A stretch of 64,000 bases of DNA, taken from NCBI GenBank assembly GCA_030762175.1, contig CM060846.1, positions 306,562,512 to 306,626,511 of the forward strand, written 5' to 3'. Origin of the DNA: Metallyticus violacea (taxonomy: Eukaryota; Arthropoda; Insecta; Mantodea; Metallyticidae). The notes under the pieces were generated by a model that searched no databases, was not told the DNA's origin, and worked only from the letters and a program-made list of their open reading frames with translations. Below, piece by piece: positions 12,466 through 23,905 of this stretch (position 1 is its first letter; each line of letters opens with the position of its first letter). A program made the translations under genes and the position numbers.

Positions 12466-14335
12466 GAGTCAGATGTCTGTTAATAATTTTTTCAGGGGGA
12501 CATACAAACACATTTTTTTCTAGCAAGCAACATGAACAAGTTGATGAAGATATTGGTCTTTCTAAGTATGGCATGAAGGAAAGTTAATTGATTTCTTTAA
12601 GCAGTGTTTGCTAATGTTCAATTTTGCCAGAGGATAGTAGTCCTGGTCAGAGCACTCACTATGTTCCTTGCCTTTCACTGTGCCATTATCATATATTTGA
12701 AACTAGATTTGGCACATGATTTTAAAATTCATACCACAAAATCAGTTTGCCACAACTTGCAGAAAGCAAAACATCAACTGAATAAGATCACTTGTAATAG
12801 AAACAAGGTCTGCCATGTATTGCCATCTATGGTATAAAATTAATGTGAACTACAAACTGACACAATTCACTTTCAATAACTCATATGTACAGTTGGATTT
12901 AAAATTTTTGCTTGAATGTCTTGGACATTTTGTCTTTATTTTATTTAAGATTAATTTACTGTGACGTGTGAACAAACATATTATTTTTTGGAGAAATTGA
13001 ACATGAATTACTTTCAAAAATTGATGTCATAACATAACATTATAATATTAATATTTTATCTATCACTTGATTAACCCATAAAGACAAAGCATTGTTAAAT
13101 GCTCAACTATTGTTTTATGACTTGATTCTTTTAACCCTCCCCCTATTTAAATCAGAATAAACTTTTTTCATAGTTCAAATTAAGATGTTATCACACTCAA
13201 GTGCAAAAAAGAAAAAGACTATTTTATGAACAGAGTGTCATGCAAATTAGTAATTACTGCTACTGAAACAATATGCATGTAAAATCAGCAATTAAAATAT
13301 CAATATTCGCCTTTATCAATGATACCATAATGCAAAATACAGAAATATAATAACATTAAGTAAAAACAAACAAAACTGTTTATTGTGCATAACAGCAAAC
13401 AAGAAGACCATAAGGATCAGCTATAATTTTGTTGAAATGAAATCATGGGAGAAAGGATAAATGCACATTTTACAGAAGCATGATCTCTTCAAAGCTTCAT
13501 CATTGAGAGGAGCATATCCCATGTTTATTTTCCTAATGCTTGCAATATGATAGCCAAACACTCTTGGGACTTTCATTTAGTAATGATGCTATCTCTATTC
13601 TAGTGTTAGCATCCTGAAAGTGGAATTAGATTATATAAAGAAATCCTGAAATGAATATGCATTTTGTTAACCTACAGCTTATATTAGGCAAATGTACAAA
13701 AGTTTATATACCTAAATAAATGCAGATAATAACCATTAGAATTGTTGCACTCTTACCAAGCACAAGAAAAGCAAATTAAATGAATAGCACTGCAGAGTGA
13801 CAAAAGGGAAACGTTTATTACCATTTTAAAACAGTGAGAAAATACTAAAAAAAAAAACTGTATAACATCATATTCAAGTAATGTCTAGAATAGAAGGTTA
13901 ATATATAGAAGATTAATATATTATGTCATTTGTACAGTATTGTAATTCTATTGCATATGCATATTTCCATCTTCAGATGAGCAGCTATATTACCATGGAA
14001 AACAATTATAACACAATAAATAAATGAATGATTTTAACACTTGAATATTAAATTAAATGATTTTAGTAACATTATAATGGTTAGTTTTAATGCCCCTTCA
14101 CTTGCAACTGAGGCACAGGGAAGGAACTTGGGAAATAGATGGCAATGATACAGTACATTTTTAAGCCACACACTAGAGTTTAGAAACCAGTCCACAATTT
14201 ACCTAGTTAACCTTGGTAGGAGGTGAGCAGACTAACCATTTTACTATGGAAGTCTTGCATTATCAATATTACTATCAGGGATGGTTACTGCTAAGGAAAA
14301 ATGCAGCCTGAGCATTTCAATATCTTTTAAGATTT
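12466..14335. other. AT-rich spacer, no gene recognised
   Basis: No coding similarity, RNA gene or familiar repeat seen. Confidence 0.45.
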
Positions 14336-14391
14336 TTAATTAGCTAGTGAGTCAATGTAATACTCTTATGATCCACTTACCATTGAATTAT

Positions 14392-14433
14392 ACAGAACAT
14401 GTTTCACAGGCCCTTGCCCACGTCATCAGCTGT
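14392..14433 (-). ncRNA. Hammerhead-ribozyme-like motif, PLE family D
   Basis: Minus strand: ACAG (stem I), CTGATGA, a 6-bp stem II rich in G-U pairs (GTGGGC/GCCTGT), GAAA, C-AT-G stem III, GTT cleavage triplet (H17=U), CTGT closing a 4-bp stem I with ACAG. Every core position is intact. GTT is permitted but usually cleaves less well than GTC. Confidence 0.72.
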
Positions 14434-14977
14434 GAGTCGTTGATAGTTGGATGCACTTGGTGTAGCTCTCGTAGATATTTTATGAACTTTTGGATTAATT
14501 TGTCTTCTGTTGGGATCTTGAAGTTCATAATCTTATCTTCATATTTTTATAACACTTTTTTCCCATATTCCCAGCTCCAAAGGTCTATCTATGAATTTCA
14601 GTGATTTGACTTTCATTTCTATATCACATTTATCTCTCCAAAAGTGATGTGCAACTGCTGATTTATCAATCTGATTGTACCGATGTTTCTCCTGTGTTCC
14701 TTTAGCCTAATACCAATGCTTCTTTTTCCAATATATACTTATTTGCATTCCGAATAGTTGATTTATGTAGATTCCTGGCTTCTTCTCATCTTGTATTCTA
14801 CCATTATCACTGATGTTGAGCAGATTATTTAGGCTGAATTTGTTAACTAGGGACTAAATAATACCAAACTCTCTGAGTATTTAAATATTGTACTTATGAA
14901 GCTGTTGACAATGGAGTGGCAATATAACCTTAACTTAGGTATTAATTTTTTACCTAAACTCCATTCACTTACACAAA

Positions 14978-15024
14978 AGTAAGAAGCGTTTCAGGAGAAT
15001 CTCTTCCATCTTCAGTTGCTCACT
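14978..15024 (-). ncRNA. Hammerhead-like motif with altered cleavage triplet
   Basis: AGT-GAGC-AA, CTGAAGA, stem II GGAAGA with loop and TCTCCT, GAAA, then CGC-TTC where CGC-GTC is seen in the B3 left arm. Loss of the conserved G16.2 pairing position suggests decay. Confidence 0.5.
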
Positions 15025-15043
15025 GAACCACCATTACTCGAAA

Positions 15044-15328
15044 CTATGTCTGGACAACGGATGTTCCTGTGGTGGCCTCCGTTGGTTGAAGTAGGAAGTT
15101 GCTGAGCTCATCCATACGAGGAAATTCGAAATTCATTAGGTTTTCTCTATTTTTTAATATGAAAATTTTTTCCCAAGTGGATAACTCCAATGGGCTTTGA
15201 AGATTTTTCAGCAGTTTTATTCCCAGTTTTATTTCATGGTTTTTGGTCCAAAAGTGAGCTGCTACTGCTAATTTATCCACCTGTTTAAACCGAATATTCC
15301 TAAAATGTTCTTTCCTCCAAATTTCCAA
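15044..15328 (-). pseudogene. PLE endonuclease fragment, B1 left arm
   Basis: Open for 94 codons. Visible blocks: KEHFRNIRFKQVDK, AVAAHFWTKNHEIK, LELSTWEKIF, NLMNFEFPRMDELSNFL. These are the His-containing and Trp-Glu blocks of the PLE GIY-YIG endonuclease; the upstream GIY...YIG motifs are missing. The intact frame reflects a young insertion, not a complete enzyme. Confidence 0.82.
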
Positions 15329-15332
15329 GGAA

Positions 15333-15620
15333 ATGTACTTTCCTCTGAGGAAAGAACATTTTAGGAATATTCGGTTTAAGCAGGTGGATAAATCAGCAGT
15401 AGCAGCTCACTTTTGGACCAAAAACCATGAAATAAAACTGGGAATAAAACTGCTGAAACATCTTCACAGCCCATTGGAGTTATCCACTTGGGAAAAAATT
15501 TTCATATTAAAAAATAGAGAAAACCTAATGAATTTTGAATTTCCTCCTATGGATGAGCTCATCAACTTCCTGCTTCAACCAACGGAGGCCACCACAGGAA
15601 CATCCATTGTCCAGTCATAG
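15333..15620 (+). pseudogene. PLE endonuclease fragment, B1 right arm
   Basis: Mirror of the left-arm frame, 95 codons, nearly identical (FPPMDELINFL against FPRMDELSNFL). Starts only a few bases from the left-arm frame across the palindrome axis, so transcripts through it would form a very long hairpin. Confidence 0.82.
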
Positions 15621-15639
15621 TTTCGAGTAATGGCGGTTC

Positions 15640-15685
15640 AGTGGGCAACTGAAGATGGCAGAGATTCTTCTGAAATGCTTCTTAC
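15640..15685 (+). ncRNA. Hammerhead-like motif with altered cleavage triplet
   Basis: Right-arm counterpart of 14978-15024: CTGAAGA and GAAA present, stem II weakened (GGCAGA against TCTTCT), and TTC instead of GTC. Probably inactive. Confidence 0.45.
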
Positions 15686-16440
15686 TTTTGTGTAAGTGAA
15701 TGGAGTTTAGTGTAAAAAATGAATACCTAAGTTGAGTACTCTGAGTATTTTCTGGAATTTTTTGGTGGCCCAAGGATGATAAGTAAATTATTTGTGAATG
15801 GTAGTTTCTTTACTTGCTGTCAATGTTGTAACCTGTTTTAACTTCTTATCTTGTTTGAATTTCTCGATTTTCTTGTCTATAATTTCTTGGTTGTAACCAT
15901 TGGCTTTTGCTGTTTGTATTATGTGAAAGTACTCTTCACTATATTCAAACTCATTCATGGGTATATTAATGAGTCTATGAGCTAATCTGTTGAGAACTGC
16001 ATGTTTGTGTGCTGTGGGATTGAAGTCACTTGTCTTTATATAATTTTCAGTCTGTGTATCGTTTTTGTATATTTCAAATTATTTTATTTTCTTAAAACCT
16101 TCAAGCCAAGTAAAGGAATCATTTTGTCTTGTTTTGTTTCAGATGTGAATTTTATTTCCCTATCTTGTAGGTTTAGCAATTTCAAAACATCATCCCAAAT
16201 GTTTCTTGTTAACCACCCCAAAAATGTCTCCATGTATCTGTGCCAGAAGTTAAAAATGTATGGGAATGATTGGTGATGTGCATTTCTAAACTACTCATAT
16301 ATAAATTAGCCATAAAAGGTGATAATGGATTTCATATAGAGCTAAGCCTCCTTCTTCTTTATGAAATTCACCATTGAAACTGAAGAAATTTCTTAATTAG
16401 CTGGTGAGTTGGTTTAAGATTCTTATATTCTTTATATATG

Positions 16441-17025
16441 AGTAGTTCAGTAATGCACATCACCAAATAATTCCCATACATTTTTAAAACCTGGCATAAA
16501 TACATGGATGACATCCTTACAGTAGTTAATAAGGAACACTTGGATGATGCTTTAAAATTGCTAAACCTATAAGAGAGAGAAATAGAATTCACATCTGAAA
16601 CAAAACAAGACAACATGATTCCTTTCCTTCACTTAAAGATTATAAGAACATAAAATAATTTGAAATTTGAAATATACAAAATGTATAAGCAGACTGAAAA
16701 GTACATAAAGGCAAGTGGCTTCAATCCCACAGCACACAAACATGTAGTTCTCAACAGATTAGCACATAGACTCATTAACATACCCATCAATGAGTGTGAT
16801 TACAGCAGAGTACTCTCACATAATACAAACAGCAAAAGCCAATCGGTATCACCAAGAAATTGTAGATAAGAAAATCAAGAAATTCAAACAAGAAAAGAGA
16901 TTAAAGCAGGTTACAACATCGACAGCAAATAAAGACACTACCCCTTTATTTTGTCTCCAGTGAACAAATTCAGCCTAAATAATCTACCTCAGCTCTGGTG
17001 ATAACAATAGAACACCTAATGAGTT
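16441..17025 (+). pseudogene. PLE reverse transcriptase fragment
   Basis: Plus-strand frame reads KYMDDILTVVNKEHLDDALK from about 16498; YMDD at 16501-16512 is the RT catalytic motif. Next comes IEFTSETKQDNMIPFLHLKI, then after a stop KFEIYKMYKQTEKYIKASGF, HKHVVLNRLAHRLINIP, the usual PLE RT/thumb order. The N-terminal RT blocks, including the first catalytic Asp, are missing, and in-frame stops follow LLNL and IIRT. In intact PLEs this enzyme copies element RNA into DNA at a nicked target; this copy is dead. Confidence 0.82.
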
Positions 17026-17029
17026 GTTG

Positions 17030-17275
17030 TTGTTGATTTGGTATAGTTACGGACGCTCTTTAACATCTCAGGTCATCAGCATCCCATTCAATTCAGAGCG
17101 TGAAACAGCAGATAAATTTTGCTCAAAGGCCTCTTCTTTCAGGCTTGAGATTCTTTTTCATTCTATAAATCTATGAAATGGGACCCACAGCTTTACTTTC
17201 CTTCCAAAGAAAGCCTTATTTAAGATTTTTACATCCAAAAAATTCATTGATCCTGACTGGGATTGAACCTGCGTT
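17030..17275 (-). repeat. SINE-a copy inserted in PLE D2
   Basis: Same body as the 12144 copy in minus orientation. The tRNA-like head is truncated just beyond the B box (GGGATTGAACC on the plus strand). It separates the RT part of D2 from the GIY-YIG part, so it inserted after D2. Confidence 0.82.
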
Positions 17276-17640
17276 CTATACTTGATGAGAAGAAGCCAGG
17301 AATTTATCAAATCTACTGCTCGAAATGCAACAAAGTATATATTGGCAAAACAAAAGGAAGCATTGGAATTAGGCTAAAGGAACACTGGAGAAGCATCAGG
17401 TACAATCAGATAGATAAATTAGTGCACATCACTTTTGGAGAGATAAACATGATATAGAAATGGAAGTCAAATCATTGAAATTCACTGATAGACCTTTGGA
17501 GCTGGGAATATGGGAAAAAATTGTTATAAAAATATGAAAGTGGGGCTATGCTTTGAGATCCTAACAGAAAACAAATTAATCCAAAAGTTCATAAAATGTT
17601 CATGAGAGCTACACCAAGTCCATCCAACCATCAATGACTC
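17276..17640 (+). pseudogene. PLE GIY-YIG endonuclease, frameshifted
   Basis: Frame reads KKPGIYQIYCSKCNKVYIGK, giving GIY, the CxxC pair typical of PLE endonucleases and YIG, then SIGIRLKEHWRSIRYNQIDK with the conserved Arg and His. A small deletion at about 17420 (expected KSAVAHHFW) shifts the frame and ends the protein early; the remaining blocks (RPLELGIWEKI) follow in another frame. In the family this domain nicks target DNA. Here it is separated from its RT by the SINE. Confidence 0.85.
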
Positions 17641-17682
17641 ACAGCTGATGAGGCGGGAAAGGGCCTGTGAAATATATTCTGT
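17641..17682 (+). ncRNA. Hammerhead-ribozyme-like motif, PLE family D
   Basis: ACAG, CTGATGA, stem II, GAAA, then T-AT-A in stem III where the other D copies have C-AT-G: a compensatory double change keeping the pair. Cleavage position ATT, then CTGT pairing with ACAG. G16.2 is replaced as part of the T-A pair. Confidence 0.62.
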
Positions 17683-18171
17683 ATAATTGAATTGTAGGTG
17701 GAGCATAAGCATATTAAATCAACTCACCACCTAATTAAGAATACATTAGTTGCTTCACAGTATTAGTTCTGACACATATTTAGTTTTAAATTGAACCTTT
17801 TTAAATGTTTATACAAAAAATTAATGTCTGCTTATTATTGAATTAATATTTTCTCTAAAATAAGGAACACACTTCATGGCATGCCAAAATGTATGGGGAA
17901 GTTAAGTGCACCTATTTTAAAGGTAACAGAATTTTTACAGTGGAGAAGTGCTAATTCTTGGGTTGATAATTGAACTGTATACTCTTAAATCTCAACTTAA
18001 ATGATTTATTGCAGATAAAATTGGTCATTGGAGATTTAAGAGAATAGTCAATTTATTAACTCAAGAATTTAATGTATTTTTTAAGTGATAAAGGTTGGAG
18101 TGGAGACTATTTCTCAGTTATGCATACAGTTTCACACTTCACCTTACTCTTTGTAGGTTAGGGGCAAAAAC

Positions 18172-18333
18172 AAGTAGCAATTTATTAATTGATATCATTG
18201 TATAATTCAGTTGAACTACACACTCTTAAAGCTTCACTTACTTTTCATAAATGTATGGAACCAGTTTCGAGAACATTTAGTTCCCATCTTCAGCCAGGCT
18301 AAAGTTCAACTGTCATTTAAGAAGTAGCAATTT
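18172..18333 (-). mobile_element. 138-bp solo hammerhead element E1
   Basis: The 12-mer AAGTAGCAATTT occurs at 18172-18183 and 18322-18333, enclosing just 138 bp. The insert is a PLE terminal repeat of the family with a GAAACTGGTTCC block and a CACTCTTAAAGCTTCAC end, and has no coding sequence. The exact 12-bp duplication marks it as an independent insertion, not a remnant of a larger copy. Confidence 0.82.
18256..18296 (-). ncRNA. Hammerhead-ribozyme-like motif, PLE family E
   Basis: Minus strand: TGG (stem I), CTGAAGA, stem II GGGAAC/GTTCTC of 6 pairs with a TAAAT loop, GAAA, C-TG-G stem III, GTT, CCA closing stem I. All core positions fit; H17 is U. Confidence 0.72.
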
Positions 18334-19090
18334 CTCCACTGAACTCCATAGGAGTGCAAGAAATCTTTATCCTGATACAACACATGCATAGTAGAACATA
18401 AAAAGAGAAAGAGAATGAATTGTTATCCTTGTCACCCAATGGAGGTGAAAAATACATATTACTGCTATAATGGATGGTGTTCTAAAGAAACATTTCAGTT
18501 TTCATTATTAGTCTGGAAAATGCACTTGTTTAACCTTTTTTCTGACATTAGAAAGTAAATTGGAAATCATAGCTAGGGGAAATCTGTTTCCATGATAATA
18601 CAGCATATTCAAGAAAATATAATGATAAATCTGTTGTGAGAAAGTTCAATGTGGAGGTTTGTAATAAAAATAATGGATTTGTGAGTGTGATGTAGATAAA
18701 AAAATTTTCAGCTTCCTATGTTTATTTGGAGGTGAATCTGGTAAACTGCATGGACCAAAATGGGAGTTGATGATTTGGGACATTTGTCTTAGGAATAAAA
18801 AAAAGGCATGAAAATTCTAAGATATTTACATTCATAGTTGGAATTCAATCTTTTGAGCACATTAGATATTTAAATTACATTTAAGTAGTGTGTAGGCAAT
18901 CTAAACAAAAGAAACATTTTCAGTAAAATTGTTAAATTTCAGTGCTGAACTAGGCATTGCCCTTAAGACCAATCTTGCTAATGCAACTGTTTTTAAGACA
19001 ACTCCTTAGGAAGTTCAAAATCACCTGCTAGATTGCATATTCAAGAAATATCATCAGAATGTTAAAAAAGAAGAAAAAAAAAAATTAAAT

Positions 19091-19584
19091 ATCTAATGCT
19101 GAAATGTATATAATCAACTACTTGTTGTCTAAACACTCTTATGCTTCACACTATTTTTGAAAATGACGGGACCAGTTTCGGAGCAATATCCACTCCATTC
19201 TTGTCCAACTCGACGACTGATTGGAGAAAAATCAACGGTTATGAAGAACTGCGGCTCTACCCTGGTGGTACTTCTATGAACTGGAAATATGTATTGCATT
19301 CTCCCGTCAAGTCGAAATTCAACAGATGATCCCTATGTTTATAAATAAAAATCTTCTCCCATGTATCCAATTCTATGTATCCTTGTGCTTCTTTTAGTAA
19401 CTTTATTTCTTGTTGTATGTCGTGATTATCAATCCAAAAATGGTGTGCAACTGCCGACCTATCTATCTGTCTATGCTTGACGTTCCTGATATGTTCTTTT
19501 GTCAAAAAGCTTCACTGTGTTTAGTTCCAATTAGAATTTTCGAATTTGTGTAATTTTGATAGTTCTTAAAAATCTAATGCTGAA
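19091..19584 (-). mobile_element. PLE copy E2
   Basis: Minus-strand terminal repeat (19130-19240) plus a GIY-YIG C-terminal fragment. The 13-mer ATCTAATGCTGAA at 19091-19103 and 19572-19584 is a probable target-site duplication. A hammerhead remnant near 19165-19225 keeps GAAAC-TG-GTC and stem II GGAG/CTCC but has lost CTGANGA. Confidence 0.72.
19257..19505 (-). pseudogene. PLE GIY-YIG endonuclease C-terminal fragment
   Basis: 82 open codons: KEHIRNVKHRQIDRSAVAHH, FWIDNHDIQQEIKLLKEAQG, IELDTWEKIFIYKHRDHLLN. It matches the same region as the other truncated copies but is clearly a different PLE family. 5'-truncated before GIY-YIG. Confidence 0.82.
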
Positions 19585-22300
19585 TTTGTATTGGTAATAA
19601 TAGACAAAATTACAGGTTTGGCAGCAGCACACTTAGTAATTGTTTTTCATTACCTATGTTTTTCTTTATGTTAATCCAATAGAAAAATTATGGGCTTTTC
19701 ATAATCCATCTAATCAGGATATTAAGTCATTAGCATGTCTGCTCACAGAAGTTTTATTAGATATTATCTCCTCTGTTAAGACATTTCATAAAGTTATTAT
19801 GGCACAAGTGCAATAGTAGCCTTCGTGCTGAAGTCCATTCTTCTTAAAGAACAATTCAGCTATGTTCATTATGTGCATAGCTGTACATATGTTTTTAACT
19901 TCACCCTTTCACAAACAATCCACAGACTTCAATAAAATTTCTTTTAAAAGAAGAAGAAGAAGAAGAAAAAAAGGAAATGTTGAATGTATAGGTGAATCTA
20001 GAACTGTGCAAGCTGTACATAAAAAAATTTAGACAGCTTAGCTGAATGCCTTGAAAGGATAGAGAATACATTCCCAGTAAGTAGCTGGATCACCCATGCT
20101 AGGGGCTTCCATATTAAATTAGAACAGAGAAAATTTTGGCTCTCTTGGCTCTGACTGTTTTACAACTTCATGTAACATGTAGATATCTTGTACAACCAGC
20201 TATAGAAATGCAATGCAGAGCCACTAATGATTAAAAATATATATTGAAGTCTTTTAAATGTTATACACAAGATTAGAGACATGAAAAATTGTAAGCTGTG
20301 AGAAGAACTTAGAGAAATATTCAAAAATCCAAATAACATAGAATTTATACAAATATCTCTATTATATATAATTGCTGCCCAAGAAGCCCAATTCAAAGGT
20401 TCAAGCAGAAAATTTACTTATTGCAGAACTTTTAGAAGCATATTAGATTTCCTCATACACATCTACACTGTGGTATAGGAACATATGGGTCCCTGCATAA
20501 ATATAAACTGGAAACATATAAAACTTATATATACAAGAGAAGAATTTTTGTGTATTATTGTAGCTGAGCCTTTAATTCTGTTTAGAACTTAACATAATCT
20601 TCCAACAACATTCAGTGAAACTGTTAGACTATAAAAAGTAACAACTTCAGAAGCAGAAATAAGCCTTTCTACTAGCAAGAAAGTAAACTACCTTTCTCTG
20701 TAATACCATGTCAGAGGAAAGATTAACTGTGTTAGCTATGCTGCCCATAAGTAGGAACTTCATAAAAAATATGGGGGACTTCAATAAGACTGTCATCATT
20801 GAGTTTGCTGCTTTAAACTTGGGAAGGATAGACTTTACATAAAACATCTAAATTAGGTTATGTGTCTACTGGCTGTATTTGACTAATAAACATTTAAGTT
20901 GCTCCAGAAAAGATAATATGGTACAAAGTAGTGTGTGTTTGTGTGTACAATCATGCATATGTATGTGTGTAAGTGTGTGTATGTGTGTGAGGGAGGGAGA
21001 GAGAGAGAGAGTCCTTGATTGAAAATTCTCATGAACTGCCTGTTTTGTATTAGCAATCTTCTTTGTAAAACTGTATGTTTCACATCTTTAAAGTTTAGTG
21101 ACTAAGAGCATCAATGCCAACTAGCTTCCTGAGTTCTAGCACCCAGCTGATCTATATAAATCAACTAGAAACAAAACCATTATGGACAAATATACTGAAA
21201 ATCAATAGTTTGGTATTAAGCTTGTAACTTCTATATCCCTGATATAGAAGTTACAATCACTTTAATTTAAATTATTGCTCTTTAGCAATTTTAATCAAGT
21301 ATGAAGGAAATAATTATGAGGTAGTAGAGCAGGAGGGGGAGAATGTAATTCCTCTTATTGTATGTGACTAATATCAAATATTTGTATATATACACATTGG
21401 TATATGAGTTTGCAGGGACATGTCTACCTGACATCCCATAATTTGCGAGCAAATGCTTTCTAAAAAGCATAATGCAACTCTAAGTGGTATGCTACAGAAA
21501 AACTTGGTAGGTTGTTTACCACAGAGAGTTTACACATGTAAACTCTCTTTTACATCAGCTCTCTCTCTCTATCTCACTATCATTAGATTAATTACTCAGT
21601 GCTGTGTCAATGCATGAGCAGCAGTAGTGCATAATATACTGTACATAGCATTTGACGGTTACTTGGAGAAAAAAAGGCTCTGGACATAAATTTAGCACAC
21701 ATAAGTATTAATGTTCCTCCTCTCATTAAACTATTAATGTCCATTCTTTCAGGCAATCTGTTCTTACTACACAGTATTTCATTTAATAGCGGCTGCCAGG
21801 CAAACACTTATATAAATGTAAAATTGAATACAAACATACAATATATAATTTATAAATATTCTGCACTCACTGACCTATTAATGTCCATTCTTTCAGGTAA
21901 TCTGTTATTATTATGCACTGCTCATTTGTAACAACAATGTCATAACTCAACATTATGCATTTTTAAGTTATTGGCATAGAATGAATCACTTCAAGGTGCA
22001 CCTTTTACTGACATATCTCAGTTTGCAAAATTTATTGCTAGATCATCAGTTGTGTCACCATTACACTAATTTAAATTCGTTCTTCAGTTACCAGCAAAAT
22101 GTCATATTGTCAGATGTAATTTTAATGTTACTGTGTTACCATTAAATTTGATTCCTCAGGACAAGTGGTACAACTCAAAAGTGGAAAATTTTAGTTATTG
22201 ACAATGCAGTAATCAGTAGGGATGGGAATTTGTCTCATTTGAAAGTCTCAAGGCTGGCAGATAAAATCTTGAGATTCTCATAACCTCTCTCAAGCAAAAT
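19585..22300. other. Spacer with simple repeats, no gene recognised
   Basis: Contains a GT/GA-rich microsatellite at about 20929-21012 and a ~38-bp direct repeat (TATTAATGTCCATTCTTTCA at about 21732 and 21878). No coding similarity found. Confidence 0.5.
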
Positions 22301-22305
22301 TGTTT

Positions 22306-22586
22306 TTTAATAGTGTTTAATGCCTGTTTTTACTGCTGAGGCACCACAGACAGTGGACACTGATGATACATGAGATGAAATCAGATATTGGGAAAGGATT
22401 TTTTTTAGGAAGGAAACGTTCCAGGCCTGAGTTTTTAGGGTACCTCCCCGGCATTTGCCATTTATGAGGACTGAGGAAAAACTGGAAAAAACCTCAGTCA
22501 GGAAGGATGGTCCTGGCAGGATTCAAACCCCAGACCTCCCGCTCACGAGTCTGCGCCATAATGACCTCGGCCACTCGTGGGGGTCT
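22306..22586 (-). repeat. SINE-b copy, tRNA-derived
   Basis: Minus orientation, head at ~22586. Head reads ACGAGTGGCCGAGGTC, ATGGCGCAGACTCGTGAGC, then B-box-like GGGTTTGAATCC. The GGCCGAG...GGCGC pattern and long variable part suggest descent from a class II tRNA (Leu or Ser). A 3' body with GGAACGTTTCCTTCCT and a T/A-rich tail follows. Confidence 0.82.
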
Positions 22587-23050
22587 CAAGCATAAGTGAA
22601 TTGTGCTCCACTCTCTGTGCACATATGTGAATAACAATGTGCTGTAAACGGTGCTCCCTGGAAATGCAGGCCTTGAGTTGTTTTACAGGATTACAATTTT
22701 GGTTAATCTACATTTGGAATATTTTTATAAATCCTTGCCTTCAGATTACCATATAGAATTTTCCCTGACATTATATTTATATTAACATAACAGCTTATTT
22801 GCAAAACAAAACAAAACAGAACAAAACCCAATTCAAATTCAAACAAAATATTATTTCCAATTAGCTAATACCTGACTGCCTGTATATCTCACGGTTCTTG
22901 AAATGCTGCATAATGCAAAATGTATTTTTACACAGGGAACAAATGTTACTTCCATTTTCTTTTCTGTAACTTCTGTGAAATACTCCCAAGACCATGCATG
23001 ATCTTCACTTGTTGCTTAGATTTATTCAGGTGTAAATTCCTATGTTTGGC

Positions 23051-23232
23051 TTCCTTCAGAAGGGAAGTAAAACCATGGCGTAGCATGATGTAGATTTATG
23101 GCACATGCAAGAATCTCAAGCCTGAAAGAAGAGGCCTCTGAGCAAAATTTATCAGCCATTTCATGTCCTGAATTGAATGGGTCACTGATGCCCTGATATA
23201 TTACAGAGCATTTGTAAATAAACCAAATAACT
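23051..23232 (+). repeat. SINE-a fragment, plus orientation
   Basis: CTTCAGAAGGGAAGTAAAACC through AAGCCTGAAAGAAGAGGCCTC to GAGCATTTGTAAATAAACC is the reverse complement of the 3' two thirds of the other SINE-a copies. The tRNA-like head is missing (5' truncation). Confidence 0.82.
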
Positions 23233-23554
23233 AACATATCTTGTTAGCCATAATTTGCACTAAAAATACCACAAAATTAAATACATCAGGAGTGCAATGG
23301 CACAGATCTTAGCACAGGCTCTGCAACGAATTTTGTTATTCAGGGTTCACTAGGGTAAATTAGACCTCAGAGCACTGAGAGGGGGAAAAAAGCAACATTT
23401 GGGTTTTTTAATGCTATAAAAGCTTTATGATGCTTTATAAATTTATAAACAGTAACAAGAATTTGCTTTTAAAACATAATAATGTTAATTTCATTAAACC
23501 TTGTTATTTGTCCAGTCCCAAAGCCTTAACTGACATAAGCCAAAGAAAAATAAT

Positions 23555-23560
23555 TTTATT
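23555..23560 (-). terminator. Candidate polyadenylation signal for KAT8
   Basis: AATAAA on the minus strand about 345 bp past the KAT8 stop. In AT-rich DNA this motif is common by chance, so support is weak. Confidence 0.25.
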
Positions 23561-23905
23561 TCCTAACGATAATATAATGTCTGACAGAGATCTTTGTACA
23601 GGAATCTGGAGAAAACAGTTACCCATTAAATTATTATAAAATATATCAACATTTTTAAGTCCTCATTCTACCATTAAATATGCTAACTGATTTGCAAAAT
23701 TATTATGTAAAAAATGTTAGCACTTTCAAATTTTTTTCTCTTGAAAAAAATTAATTTTTTGAGTTATGACACTGTTGCTACAAATGAGCAACATCACATT
23801 TCATTTGATAGCAGTAGCTAATAAAAACATGTATAAAATAAATAACTGAATAAAAACTTGCAATGTATGTTTTATGGATAAAAGAATGACAGTCAAGTCA
23901 GAAAA

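Larger units (their letters stand above)
14871..15750. mobile_element. Foldback PLE copy B1, nested in D1
   Basis: Palindromic element with arms meeting near 15328-15333. The 12-mer CTCTGAGTATTT occurs at 14871-14882 and 15739-15750, an exact target-site duplication inside D1, which proves insertion after D1. Each arm encodes the same ~94-codon GIY-YIG C-terminal fragment and a terminal repeat. As in A1, only the minus-strand copy keeps the ~50-bp outer tail (GACAATGGAGTGG block). Both hammerhead motifs (14978-15024 minus, 15640-15685 plus) keep CTGAAGA and GAAA but have TTC where GTC is expected. Confidence 0.9.
14338..16390 (-). mobile_element. Penelope-like element copy D1, interrupted
   Basis: Minus-strand PLE read from 16390 downward: RT blocks resembling FQFNGEF and a HRYM-type block, then the conserved stretch before GIY-YIG, then (beyond the nested B1 element) KKPGIY, YILEKE and RPLELGIWEK-like endonuclease blocks, then the terminal repeat ending near 14338. 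Many stops and frameshifts make it non-functional. It is head to head with D2 of the same family starting at 16391. Its terminal repeat carries a hammerhead motif at 14392-14433. Confidence 0.8.
16391..17740 (+). mobile_element. Penelope-like element copy D2
   Basis: Plus-strand PLE of the same family as D1. A ~50-bp terminal-repeat piece in inverted orientation (16391-16440) precedes an RT segment (16441 on), which is interrupted by a SINE (17030-17275). A GIY-YIG domain and the terminal repeat follow, ending in CTAATTAAG near 17739. D1 and D2 together form a ~3.4-kb head-to-head inverted pair. A convincing target-site duplication for the pair was not found. Confidence 0.8.
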
